From NCBI GenBank assembly GCA_030686995.1, contig CM060680.1, positions 83,726,259 through 83,790,258 of the forward strand: DNA of 64,000 nucleotides, given 5' to 3'. The notes below the pieces were generated by a model, which worked only from the letters and a program-made list of their open reading frames with translations, made no database searches and was not told the origin of the DNA. A program made the translations under genes and the position numbers. The first letter of the stretch is position 1; every line of letters starts with the position of its first letter. Shown here one piece after another: positions 10,646 to 23,165 of this stretch. This DNA comes from Artemisia argyi. Its lineage: Eukaryota > Streptophyta > Magnoliopsida > Asterales > Asteraceae.

Positions 10646-13163
10646 ATCTCCCCCTTTTTGATGATGACAAATAAAAATCGAAAGCAAATAAAATTACAAA
10701 ACTTAGCGAAGACAAAGCGCGCCTTTGGTGTAGCTTACGACTTGACCTTTACCTTGTGACCTTTGCCTTGTAATTTGGTGAAGCCATTATCTTTATCTTG
10801 AATTGGTCTTCACTCTTGCTTTCTTTCTCCCCCTTTTGTCGAATAAAAAAGGTGGGACTTCGAATCAAGCCAGGTTTCGAACTTGTACCTGTGGTGTAAT
10901 AGGTAGCTTGTACGTGCACCCGAACATGCTCTCCCTTAATCATAGCTCCCCCTAGATCGTTGCTCCCCCTTGTTCCAAGGCGGGGATCCATGGGTTAAGA
11001 GCCTCACCTTTGTGGTGGTCTAGCTACATAAATCACAACATGCAACAAACAAACAATCCTCTCATGTGGAAGTCCAAAATGGGTTAGGTTACCATTTGGA
11101 TACTTACAACATGGGTTAGTCCACAACAATACATCATAACTCACGCATATCTTACATATTCCACACATTATATCCTAAATCTTGATTAGCACATACATAA
11201 CTTCATCGCATGGTTGTTCATAGAGCGGATTAATCAAGCAAGCATAAACATATCACTTACACAAGTGAGCATAGCACGTATTCAAATTTGAGCACATAGT
11301 TTCACATATAAACACTCTCAAGGGTGCAAAGCAAGATCTAAGTACAAGTTACTACCTAGTAACAAGTCAAGGCATAAGGAGATACCTAAGTGAGTGAATG
11401 ACATTGTGAATTACCTTCCCCTTAGATTAATACAACCTCTCAAGGTTAACACCATGTCTTTCACATAATTTCTTAGCACATAATTTAGCCAAATTTAAAG
11501 AGTTTGGTAAATATCAAGCAAGCATTATCTTTAACAAATATGTAAAGAATTAGTATGTTAGCAATATGCATAAAATCAACTAGCATCACGACAATTAGGC
11601 ATTTAAAACATATTACTCATGCAAACACGTTTAATCACAGAGACAAGAGAGCAAATAACCACATATCGTCCACCTTATCATTAATTGTACTTTACTATAA
11701 GTAAGCATTATGTCCAAGTATTTCCAATTTATGATACACTATCTTGTTCATAAAACCGATTAATTATGCAAACAAATTGAACACAAACAAGTGATTATCA
11801 TGACAAGTAGGCATATGAGCGAATAGCATTAAGGCATTTTCTACATGCACACGTAGGTTTTATATTACCATTTAATCATTACGGCATGCACGCACATGAT
11901 CACATATCATCAAACTCAAAAAGCAATTAATCATGGCAAGTAGACGTGTGAGCAACTTTTATTTATCACTTTCACGATTAATCACATATTCATTATGCAC
12001 ATATTGTTAGCAACGTAATCATTTTTTCTATCTATTTGTATATGTTCCTTGAGATTTCCACTTAGGTGTTTACATATACATATTAAGCAAGTAAGCAAAC
12101 TACACATGATGTTATGTAACAATGTGAAACCTACAATTACTTAATCTAACAAATGTATTCGTGTATGCATATCAATTAAATTTACAAGCACTTTACATGT
12201 AAACTTTTATTCATATTCATTTAGAAGGATTGTTTAAATTTGAGTTACTCCACTATTTGAGTTTTCAACAAACAATCATGTGTGGACAATATTCAATAGT
12301 ATTCATGTCTACGCATATTTATTTAACCCTACATATGATATGAGATCTCATGGGTTAAGTTTAACATTTAATTTCCTAGACATGTGTTTCGATCAATTAG
12401 GTATGTCACACTTAAGATGAGCATGTATCCAAGACATGAGAATTTTAAACACATAAATATTTTCCCTAAGCACATAACATGCAAGTTTAGTCTCATTTTA
12501 TGTTAATTGCCTTTAAGTGTCTAAGCTCTAATAAACTTCAAGTTGTGACAAAATAAGCTACCTAGCATCAACCAAGTTCACATAGCATTTATTTTTAACA
12601 ACTATCATGTAGAGTACTTAAGGATTCATAGGCATAATAGAAGACTAAGCTTGATTTTAATGGATGTTTATTGTTTTACGACCACAAGATGAAGATCCAC
12701 CATTGATGCTTTGTCTACCGATGACCTTTCCTCGAAGGTTACTAATGCACACCATCATACCCCTTGTATGAAATAAACAATCTTCTACAACCGATTAAGT
12801 GTTTTAACTCAACCATTTCGATTGTCAAATAGACCGATTCAAGTCTATACCTATCAAACATAAAACTCAAAAACTTGGTCCCCAATGTTTGTTGGGTCCA
12901 TTTTGGTTAGCATAAAGCATTCCCAAGTTGAACATTCTTGGGTCATGAAGCAAGACATTTAGTGTTTCAAGACCATAGCTTGAAAACATAGACCAAGGGT
13001 TGTTTATAAAGTCATTTTGGTTTTGAAAACTTGGTCCAAAGTTTTGATGGTTGTGTGGTCTAAAAAATCTTTGGTTTGGGTTGGAGTTGTCTCTCCTTTG
13101 GTATGAGTTATATTGCCGATGTGAAGACCTTTGCTTTTTGTAGAAATTTCTCCTTGAAGATGA
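10646..13163 (-). other. Non-coding internal region of the Copia-type element, with polypurine tract
   Basis: Next to the 3' LTR the minus strand reads AAAAAGGGGGAGAT (10646-10659), a typical polypurine tract for plus-strand priming. The remaining 2.5 kb carries no ORF above noise in the gag orientation; it is AT-rich and rich in CATA- and GAGCA-type words. A pol gene would be expected here, but no trace of integrase or reverse transcriptase motifs was seen. Confidence 0.75.
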
Positions 13164-15026
13164 TTAATTATTTTGAAAAGCATGTTTTTGGTTATATGAT
13201 GGTTTCATATTTGGTGCGGATAAGATAGGTCTATGGTCGACTCGAGCTTGTGTGTATCCAATTTCATTACGTGAAATCGGGTTGTAAAGTTGTTTTGGGG
13301 TTTCACTTCTTGTAATGGGTGCTTGAGTACCTCGAGTATTTGTAAAAGGAGTTTGAGGAGCAATTGGTTTAACAAAACGTTTTGAAGAAACTTGACTTTT
13401 CCTCAGAATCCTGGCGCGCTGCCGGCGCGTCGACGCGTCATCCAGCGCGTCAGGCTCGGAAACTTTAGGAATTTCGTTTTGGCTTGCTTTTACAAATACA
13501 ATAGGTTTTGTTAGACTCTTGGAAGTTGTTTTCTCATTTTTCAAAAATCCAAGACCTTCCTTATCTTGGGAAACTTTTTGATAACTCAACATATCGTTTA
13601 AATCATTGCTACTCTTTTTAAATTTTGTAAAACTCAATGACTTTTGTTGAAGTTCGGACACTTCTTCACTCAAAGAGGTAACCTTAAGTGTAAGATCTTC
13701 ACAACCTTTGCATGGTTCAACTTTCTCTTGAAGAGTGACAAGTCTTTTTACTTCAACTTCAAGTTCATTGTTTTTATGTAGTAGTTTAGAAATTTCCTTT
13801 TCATGAGAGTGTTTTTCTTTAAGGGTTATTTTTAATTTTCTAAACACATCTTCATAATTTTTGCGTAGTTACTCATTCTCCTTTTGCAAATCATGAATGT
13901 TTAAATCAATTTTTGAAATTGAAGAGTTTGAAGATACCTCTTGAGTTTCAAACGCCATGAGACATGTTGCGTTCCTTTCTGAATGATCCCCGTCTTCACT
14001 ATCACTCCAAGCTCCACCGACAAATGCCCTATTTTCCTTGGGCTTTGGACATTCACTTATAAAGTGATTCTTGTCTCCACAATTGTAGCACTCACATACG
14101 TGCCTTGAGCTTTCACCACCTTTACTATTATAGCCAAGATCTCTTCCAACCTTTCTACCATCACTATCACCTTGTTTACCAAACCGATTACCACGCCTAG
14201 AGTTACCTTCTCGTCTAAAGAACTTCTTAAGGTTCCTTGCCACAAGGTTGACCTCTTCATCATCCTCATCACTTCCTTCATCACTATCATCACTAGTTTG
14301 TTCCTTAGTGACTTTAGCTTTAAGGGCTAGTGACTTAACCTCTTTATTCTTTTCTTTAGAAACGACCTTGTCGTTTTCTAAAATCATTTCATACACTTGG
14401 AGGTTGCCGATTAGCTCGTCAAGAGGAAGTTCCACTAAGTTTTTGGCTTCTTCAATAGCTGTCACCTTTGGCCTCCACTTCACCGGGAGAGCTCGAAGAA
14501 ACTTTCTCACATGGTTCTTATTGTAAAAGCTAGGATCTAGAGCCGTGAGGCTTGTGATAATAGCATTGAACCGCGTGTAACCATTGTCAATGGTTTCTTC
14601 ATCCGAGATCGAAAACTTCTCATATTGTTGGATGAGCAAGTCGATCTTGCAATCTTTGACTTGTGAGTTCCCTTTATGGGTGATGATGAGTGTGCGCCAA
14701 ATCTCCTTGGTGATCTTGCAAATGTGGACTCTCTCAAACTCCCTTCGAGGTAGAGCATTGTAGATCAACATTTTAGCTTCATCATTCTTGCCAAGCTTCC
14801 TTCTTTCATCATCTTTTAGATTCGACTTGGGCTTTTCAACCATCAACTTGGTTTTCGGATCGGTCATCATGACAACAAAGTCTCAATTTTGAATAACCTC
14901 CCACAAGTCAAGATCTTTGGACCTCACATAGGTCTCAAACCGGGTTTTCCAAAAGCAAAACCCATCGGTTTCTAGCAAAGGTGGTCTTTACATAGAACAC
15001 CCCTCAACATAGTTCTCTTGAGCCAT
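13164..15026 (-). pseudogene. gag: Copia-type Gag gene, broken by in-frame stops
   Basis: The frame opens at ATG 15026 (MAQENYVEG) and runs to 13164, about 620 codons. In-frame stops lie at 14988-14990 (probably CAA to TAA), 14883-14885 (probably GGA to TGA) and 13869-13871. The N-terminal two thirds is a UBN2-type Gag: YNALPRREFERVHICKITKE, WRTLIITHKGNSQVKDCKI, YEKFSISDEETIDNGYTRFN, VRKFLRALPVKWRPKVTAIE. An acidic linker is followed by one CCHC zinc knuckle, CYNCGDKNHFISEC. After the third stop comes a coiled-coil region rich in Lys/Glu/Leu. Gag packages the element RNA; with these stops this copy cannot make full-length protein. A GC-rich palindromic module lies inside the frame at 13410-13454. 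Confidence 0.85.
13410..13454. repeat. GC-rich palindromic module inside gag
   Basis: CCTGGCGCG at one end, a GTCGAC centre, and a degenerate GCGCGTCAGG at the other end. It matches the architecture of the LTR palindrome at 10491-10534 but lies inside the gag reading frame, where it is translated as an Arg/Asp/Ala-rich stretch. Confidence 0.7.
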
Positions 15027-15144
15027 GGATCTATACTCTAATTTACCAAAAATCTTAGTTAGGATTTTAGATTTTTGGGAAAGAAGTTTTTGACATAAAA
15101 CGACTTCTCGGGAAGGCTTTAACGCTAAAAAACTTGAGTATTCT

Positions 15145-15156
15145 GCTCTGATACCA
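15145..15156 (-). other. Primer binding site (initiator Met tRNA type)
   Basis: The minus strand reads TGGTATCAGAGC two bases inside the 5' LTR border, the usual Copia primer site. Confidence 0.9.
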
Positions 15157-15158
15157 AT

Positions 15159-17257
15159 TGTAGAACCGTAGGGGGGTGAATACGGTTTCTTCGGCTTTTA
15201 AGACGTTTAAAAAATTTAAGCCTCAAAGAAAACCAAGTGGTTGTATAATCAATCCAAACAACCACAAACACAACCAAAGTATATAAAGCGAGTAAAGAGA
15301 GACACCACGATATATACTGGTTCGGGATAGGGGGTTTATATCATCCGTACGTCTAGTTGCGAATCCACGACACCGATACTATTCCACTAGTATAATCCTT
15401 TTGGTGGACTACAAACCGTTACAATTCACTCCACCGATATTCACCAATATCGATGCTCACAAAGAAAGAGTTACTCCCACGGTATTCCGCCCTCGGAAAC
15501 CACCCTAAAGAATCTCGTGATTCGACTTAACCAATTGGTCACCAAGACCACAACCAAACTTCCACCCAGAAGTATCAAACCCCAACTAGATCCCCAATGA
15601 TCTAGGCTTGGTAACTAAGACACAAGACTTTCCTTACAAACAATTAAATGAATATAAGTTTCTTTGAACCAAGCCCTACCCTAACCTAGTGACTCGATTC
15701 TAATAGAAAGGGTATAGAGAAGAAGACCCTCGACACAATCACAAGAGTGGATTAGGTTCTTGTGATTCTTCCCTTGCAAGAATATGTGTTCTTTCAAAGA
15801 TGATAAGAGAGAAAGATTAAGAACACAAGATGTGTAGTAGACTTAGAGGGTAGAGAGAAAGAGATTTGAGAAAGAAATTAGAGAGAAAGAATGTTTTTCA
15901 AGTGGTGAGGAATACAAGAGGCAAGGTATGTATTTATAGGCCAAGAACCCAAACTTGGGAAATTTTACCGAGGTCGGCGCGTCACCCGCGCGTCAATGCG
16001 CGGGATGCGCGCCAGGCTTCTGTAACAATTTCCCAAATTCTAAGTTTTGGGCCTTGTAAATACCTTACCTTGATAAACCCCCAATTGTACTTCACACAAA
16101 ACCTTAATATCAATCAATCTAAGGTTTACTAACTCAAATAGCCAATTTGAAAAACGTTTTGTGAAGTGTTTAAAGAGAAAACAAATTACCAATGGTATAA
16201 AGTGTCGATAGGGTAATTTGGAAGGAGTAGAAATGATATTCCTCACATGGCATAATAGAGAAGAGAATATGCCATGGGATATTCCTCCATAGGGAAGAGT
16301 GTGTGAGGTTAGGTTAAGAAGTAACAATGGTTAAGTTAGGTGTAGAGAACTAACCATAGTTGGGTTAGGTGTGAACCATATTTGGGTTAAGAAGGGATAT
16401 TCCAAAGGAATATGCTTTGCTTGGGGGGAAAGGGTGAATCAATGGTTGAGATGGTTTTGGTTTGAAATGGATGGCTTGGATTAAACACATGTGATGGAAT
16501 AGAGAGGAAGGTGAGTGAATGGTTGAGATGTGTTGTAAGAGGATGGATGGTTGAGATGAAGAGTGTGTAAGAGTGTGTAAGTTTGGGATGTGATGGATTG
16601 GAGCCTATGCTTGGGAATTCAAATAATTCACCATGTGTGGAATTTAGAGAGGAGGAAGAGATAAGGTGTGAGTTGTCAATGAGTTGTGTTGTGTAAGGCA
16701 TAGAGGATTGTGTAAGGGATTGTGTAAGAGATAAGATATGGATTGGATTATGTGAGTTGGCTAAGTGTGTAGGAGAAGCTTGTGAGGTACCCCATGGGGT
16801 GAAAATGGAAGAAGTGTATTGGAGAAGATTTGTGGGATATACCACATGAGGGGAGAATGAAAAGAAGTTTGTTGAGAAAACTTTGAGGAATACCCTTTGT
16901 GGTGAGGATGAAGAAAGTGTGTTGAAGAAGGTCTATGGTTTGTAGAAAAGGTTTATTTGTGTATGGAGAAAATGAAGTTATGGTGGCCTCTCATTGGTTG
17001 GAAGAGAATGTTGGGAGATAATATAATGTGGGAATGTAGGAGACATAGTACATGAAAGCACAAAGGGTGTAAGAGAATAAAATGATAATGTTGGTGATAA
17101 GATTTGGGAAGATTTGAAGTGGTGATTAAGGATAATCAAAGAAGTGTTTAAAAGATAATCATGTTGTCATTAAGAAAGAAAGAAGTTGACAAACATGATT
17201 ATGGTTTTAAGAAGATGATTTAGAAAAATCAAAGGTTACTTATAATTTCAAGTAACT
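15159..17257 (-). repeat. 5' LTR of the Copia-type element, proximal part
   Basis: Collinear with 7924-10010 of the 3' LTR up to AAGTAACT, where the gypsy insertion begins. TATAAATA lies at 15931-15938 (minus). The GC-rich hairpin module at 15974-16016 is longer here than in the 3' LTR, with about 8 extra bases in the loop region. Confidence 0.92.
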
Positions 17258-18173
17258 TGATTGGCTCCAAACGGTCAACCTAATTGACCAGGTGAATGGT
17301 CAACAAGGTCAAACAGCCTAAGAGTGAATCTCCGTGGAATATAGGGTTTCCCCTGGTTGTTATGTCCCGACGAGGTGTGAATTGTTATCAAACGGGTTTG
17401 TGATCGGGTGAATTTGGACAGGAAAGGGGTTTGAATGATTTGTATGCTTACACTAAGAGATGCGAAATGAAAATAACTTAGAAACACTATATGAACAATT
17501 ACTGATGATCAGATAACCTAGAAATGTTAGTTAAACCTAAAAACGCGCGTTTGAATTTAAATTAAACGCGAACGCGCAAAAGAAAAACGTAACCTAAATG
17601 AAAAATAAACTAGGGAATGGTAAGGAATATTTAAAATAACCTAAAAAACTACGGGAAACATGTCAGGGAAAACGGGGAATCCTAAAACGTAATCTAAATT
17701 AAAAACGCGACGTTTATTAAAAATAAACGTCAACGTACAAAATAAAACGTGAAATTTGAGCTACAAAGGTCCTACGGGTTTCCAACTAATTTTCTTACGA
17801 ACTAAATGACAAAAGAAAATTTTAGAAAAAAAGAAAATTAATTTTTCAACAAAAATTCTATTTATTACGGATTAAATACTATTTAAACTAAATTAAATTC
17901 TAATAAATACTAAAACTATTTATAAAAATCTGAAATTTTTTTGAAAATTAACTTATACTAATACTAGCTTAGGAAAAATATTTAGTTGGAAAAAGCTCTG
18001 GTCAATAAGCTGTTAAGGGCTTATTCAGTTTTCAATAGCAAAAGGGAAAAAGTGCTATAAGTATACAAGTGATGCACCTTCCAACAGAACTGGTGCTCCA
18101 GAGCTGTTGGAAGGGGGTGTTGTGTTGTGTTGCTTAGATTGCCCAGGTCCCAGGTTAGAATCCCATACACCCC

Positions 18174-18215
<42 letters not shown>

Positions 18216-18494
18216 TGAACTCAAACAAAATATAACAAAGCTTTACAAAAATAACTTTTCCAAAAGTTACAAATAAGCTCAGTGAGAGCTTATTTGTTGA
18301 CAGTTTGCAAAATAATCAACAAAAAAGAAATTTGAAGCTTGAAAAGCTATGATATAAGCTAATGGTTATTCCTAAGGTTAAAATTAAGCTAACAACTATT
18401 GATACAAATGCAAATAGACTAGAGAAAAGCAAATAAGCAGATACAACTTATATTGGTGCACAATAAAAAACAACAAGTTTGGCTGATGTGCACC
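17258..18494 (-). repeat. 3' LTR of the non-autonomous gypsy element, left part
   Basis: Begins TGATTGGCTCC, as the right LTR does at 40140. It contains a tRNA-like module (18090-18176, B box mutated to GGTTAGAATCC) and a run of more than 30 T at 18177-18212, where the right LTR has a mixed T-rich tract. The perfect hairpin AAATAAGCTC/GAGCTTATTT lies at 18271-18295. It is interrupted after GCACC by the inner element. Confidence 0.92.
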
Positions 18495-21400
18495 TGACTC
18501 CTCCCAAACCAACCAGTCAAGCGTGTGCAGTTGATAGGTCCACCTGGGAGAAAAAGTCAAGTATTAAAATCCGTGGAAGTACAGGGAAATCCCCGGGTCG
18601 TTAAGTCCCAACGAGATTGAAATTGTATTTGTAAACGTTTTGGGAATAAATGGTACTGAGGACAGTAACCAAAGATTAAGTGGGTTTGATTTACACTACT
18701 GATATTATTTGGATAACAATATAAAACAAGCACAATAAACAGCTATGTATACACGTAAACTGAAATGGAAACAAATACATATGCGTACTGAGAAAAAGGT
18801 GAGTTTTAAGGAAAAATAAACTACAGGGGTTAAAAATGAAAATTCTATAAACTTAAACTTAAAAAAAAATTAAAGTAAAAATAAAATTATTTTTTAGATT
18901 ATTTTCTTATTTATTACTGTATTAATTATTTAATTAAAAACTATTTAACTATTTAATTAAAATTAATTTAAATTAACCTAAAAATGATAAATACTACAAA
19001 TTAAAATAAAAACTTGCAAAAATATTTTCTAAAACTTAAATGAACTTGAAGAAAGTATAAAAAATTAAAAATAAATATTTTTGTCTTTTTATGTGTTTTT
19101 TATGAATTAATTACTAATTATTTTAATTAAACTAAATAAACTATTTTAAATTACTAAAAATACTAAAACAACTTAGAAAATTATGGAAAAATTTATAAAA
19201 CTAATTAACCATCACAGGAATCCTAAAAAATTATAAAATTATTCTAAAAATTATATTTAGGCTAATTTACTAATTAATTACTTATTTATTAATTAAAATC
19301 TAATTAACTAAATTAATTAAGGAAAATAGGAAATGAACAGTAACAATTAGGAAATTATTTTCTAAAAACACCTAATGGTTTATAAAACTTAAAAAAAATA
19401 TAAAAAGATACTACTATTAAATAAAAATTATTAAAACTATTTAATTAACTAATATTACCTAATTATTAATTAAACTATTATTAATTAAAATAAATATTAG
19501 TTGAACAGTAAAAATTATGAAAAAATTACAGTAAGTATATTAAGTAATGAAAAGCCTAGGAAAAATAAACTTGGTCCAACAGCTTATTCAAATAAGCAAT
19601 TATAAGCCAAACGGCTTATTTAAGCTTATTACTCAAAAACGAAACTGGTGCCCCAGAGCTAATGGAAGGGGTGTGTGTTATAATGCATGATACTATCCAA
19701 GAGGTCACAGGTTCGATTCCCACACACACCCAAATTTTTGAAACTTTTTATTTTTTTGATTTTCTTTTTACAAACCTATTAAATAAGCAAAAATAACAAA
19801 CTTTAAAAAAGGAAAACTTTTTATAACAGCCAAATAAGCTCTGTATGAGCTTATTTGATTATCAGTTGGCTTAAAAAGCCATATTTGGTTTTTTAACAAG
19901 CTAAAAGCTACAAACAAGCTACCAACATATAAATAAGCTATAAACTACTGAGTGTTACCTAACTTAAACTAAATCAACTAAATAAGCCACAAGAAATAAG
20001 CTGTAAGCTCAAATAAGCACAGCCAAGCCAAACTGAATACCAAACACTCCACAAGGCCAACTGCAGGCCTGAGTGGGACCCACAAATAAGCTCAAGGGTC
20101 TAAAATGAGACTTGAGCAATCAAGTCCACTTGGGTGGCTTCCTAATAAGCCAAAAAGCAAACCCTAAGGTCCACTAATAAGCACTTGAGAAGCTTGTGAA
20201 GTTGGGTGGTTTGGGCTGACCACTCAGTGAACTGAGATTGGTCAGGCCACAAGTTGGGTTCAAATAAGCTATCTCCAATAAGCTAATGGTCTATCTAAGG
20301 CTAGGTAATGAAATTGGAGCTGATAAGCTCTCAATAAGCCAAATGGCTAGGGGTGGGGTCCACTGAGGAACTTTGCACAGGCTTGTGAAAAAGCTATTCA
20401 ACACTGAGTGTTCAGTGTATTTTTGTGAAATGGACAAAACAAAAAGCTAATAGCAGCCCTAGTGAATAAGATCTAAACCACAAAATAAGCCAAGGCTTTT
20501 GAAGTTTTGCTTATTGGCTTTCCAATAAGCAAAAACTTAGGGTGTCGGTCCCGCTATGGAAGAAACTAAGGGCAATTGAAAATGGGTCCTTTGACTGGGT
20601 GCCCTGGTGCAAGACAAACCACAGGCCTGCAAGCCACTTTGAGCTTATCTAATAAGCTGCACAAAAATTACAGAAATAAGCTGGTGGTGGAATTCTCTAG
20701 CCTAGGTGGGGGACAACAAATTGTGAAAAGCTTAGGGTCCAAATCTAAATACAAAAATCAAAACAAATCCCTCAATTTTTGGTTTTTCTGATACAATTGA
20801 ATTTTGACTTTCAAAGATTTAGGCCTAGTTTGACTTTGTTGAACTTTAATCTAATCCTATTGACTGATTATGATGAATTAAGTTATATTAAGACTAAATT
20901 ATGCTCAAATAACTACTTATGAGATGAATTGATGAAGTATGAACCTAAATCTCTTGACAGACAACAATTGATATAGGATCAAAAGCTATTTTGACTTTCT
21001 AATGAGCAAACATAAGTTTATATGGTTTTTCTGGCCAAATATGAACCTAAGTGACATATAGCAAGAAAAAACAACAACTCAAACAACTTCTAACACAGAT
21101 AAACAACCTGATCCAAACATACCTTATAATTGATGTATTGATGATTTTCAAAGCAAAACAAGGTTTTAATCCATGAAACTGATTCCAAAGACTATAATAT
21201 GATTAAATAAGATCAAATGAACATGAATCAACCACACCACAAGCATATAACACAGACTTGTCAAGTTTGAGCTTTACACTGTGTAATTTTTGATTTTTAG
21301 TACAAGTGAATCTTATGAACAAGTAAACTATATTATTCAATATTATTACTATGTATAACTAATTAAGTAATAAAAACACAATTAGAAACAATATGAAACA

Positions 21401-23165
21401 GGCTATAGTAAAAATGCCAAAATTGAGAATTTGGCTTACAATTGAATCAAGGTTGAGCAAAAGTGAACCAGGGACCAAGATCATTCCTACAACCTTCCAC
21501 AAGGTTACTAATACCAAGGGCCATCCAAATTATACCCTGCTCCAAGCAGAATTCACCATGAACACAGATTTTTTATTTCCTTTTTATTTTTCTTATTTTT
21601 TTTTTATATTTTTGAGTTTAAGTATGAATACTGAGTTTAACTTCTATAATGCTTTTAATAAGTTACTAAAGGGACTTATATGAGATTATAAGTCCAATAA
21701 CAACAGGAATAAGCAATATATAAGCCAATGTGAAATTTTGAGTATTTGAAACTTGTATAAATGTTAAATGACCATAAGATTATAATTGAAGCTTGAAATA
21801 AGTTTATATTAATGCTAAAAACACTAGTACAATACTTGGAAATTGAAAATTGAGCTGAGATTGCAAACTATTAATTAAACGACATACATGAATTTAAAAC
21901 TAAAAACTATATCTTTTTCCTCTGCCTCTTACTCTTTTTATAGCACTTCAAATTGTTCCATGTGTCTCTCAGAGCAAATCCCACCTATTCTGAGCCATTG
22001 GATCCCATCAATTGATCACAGCCATTCAAATCTACTTTTGGCGCCAAAACCATAGAGGTAACTTTCAGCCGTTTTATTGCATTAAATGCGGTTGAGGTGA
22101 CTAGTGATGGTGGGGGGGGGGAACAATTTGGAGTGTAAGTTGGGCTTAGGGGTGTTGGTGTAAGGTGTTGCAGGGTGTAGGGGTGGTGGATGGTGTAGGT
22201 GTGACACGTGTGACACGTGGAGTCCCCGGGTGCATAACCAGGGGAAGGGGTTTGGTTTAGAGGGTGACAGAGGGGGTTTTTGATGTGGAAATGTGAAGGC
22301 AAGTGGTGAAGGTGGATGGTGGTGGAGGTTAAGCAGGTGACGAGGGGGGTTGAAGAAGGTGGAGATCAACGGGTCAACGAGGTCAACATATTTGACCCCG
22401 TTTTTATTTAAAAGGGATGGATGGGCTTTTTTGTGTTTTGGGCTTAGGGATAAAATGGGTGGGCTGGTTTTTATTATTTGGATTTTAAAGAGTTGGATTA
22501 AAAGGATAAATGGATCCGGTTTGGTTTTGGTGTTAAATAAAGCCCAAGGACTAAATGTGTAATTTGATGAAACTTTAGGGCTGATCATTCCATATTTCCA
22601 AAGTATCACAAAGGGCCATTCCTGCCATATAACATTAGTACAAGGATATTACTTGTATTTTTTTCATTTTAAAACCTCCAGGGACCATTTATGTAATTTC
22701 ACCAAAGTTGAGGGGGTGAAATTGTAATTTCCCACAAGTTATCAAAAAGTTCCAAATTGTATTTTATGAATAGTACAAGGGTGATATTTGATACAATTCC
22801 ATTTTAAAACACCCAGGGACTAATTTTGCCAATTTTGAAACTTGAGGGGTAAATATTGCCATTTTGTGAAAACTTTCATCCAGGGATTTATAGTGAACAT
22901 GTTTGATTTCCCAAGGACTTAAATTGACTTTTCTTTCATTTTAGACCTTCAGGGACTAGTTTTGACAAGTTTCGAAAGTTGAGGGACTGAAACTGCCAAT
23001 TATGCAAACTTTGTATGTTTTTTATCTGTTTTTGATTATTTTGCATTTGAAAAATATAAAACACACTTCTAAGATATTTTCAGTATTTTGATGCATATTT
23101 GAGTATTTTTGGATGTTTTGGCAGTTCAGATTGGTATAAAATGATGAGTATTTAAACACTCATCA
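18495..23165 (-). repeat. Left (3') LTR of the innermost gypsy element
   Basis: TGACTCCTCC...ACTCATCA on the plus strand. Contains an AT-rich block (18800-19550), a tRNA-like module (19645-19731), the hairpin AAATAAGCTC/GAGCTTATTT (19832-19856) and a minus-strand CTATAAAAAG box (21934-21943). A Pro-rich ORF at 22082-22609 is a translation of G-rich LTR sequence. Confidence 0.93.
19645..19731 (+). repeat. tRNA-like (Pol III type) module in the LTR, antisense to the element
   Basis: Contains GGTTCGATTCC (19710-19720), a perfect B-box match, preceded by CCAAGAGGTCACA and followed by a short CACACACACC and a T-rich tail. A clear A box is not obvious. Equivalent modules lie at 31557-31645, 18090-18176 and 40971-41055 (B boxes at 31624, 18153 mutated, and 41034). 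It may be an old SINE or tRNA fragment fixed in the ancestral LTR. Confidence 0.6.

Noticed and set aside
18177..18212. Long T run as a Pol III terminator or SINE tail
   Set aside because: The other LTR copy has a mixed T-rich tract at the same place, so this is more likely replication slippage in one copy, or a sequencing or assembly effect.
22082..22609. Pro/His-rich minus-strand ORF in the left inner LTR, and its counterpart at 33929-34270
   Set aside because: Comes from G-rich LTR sequence; the frame differs between the two LTR copies.
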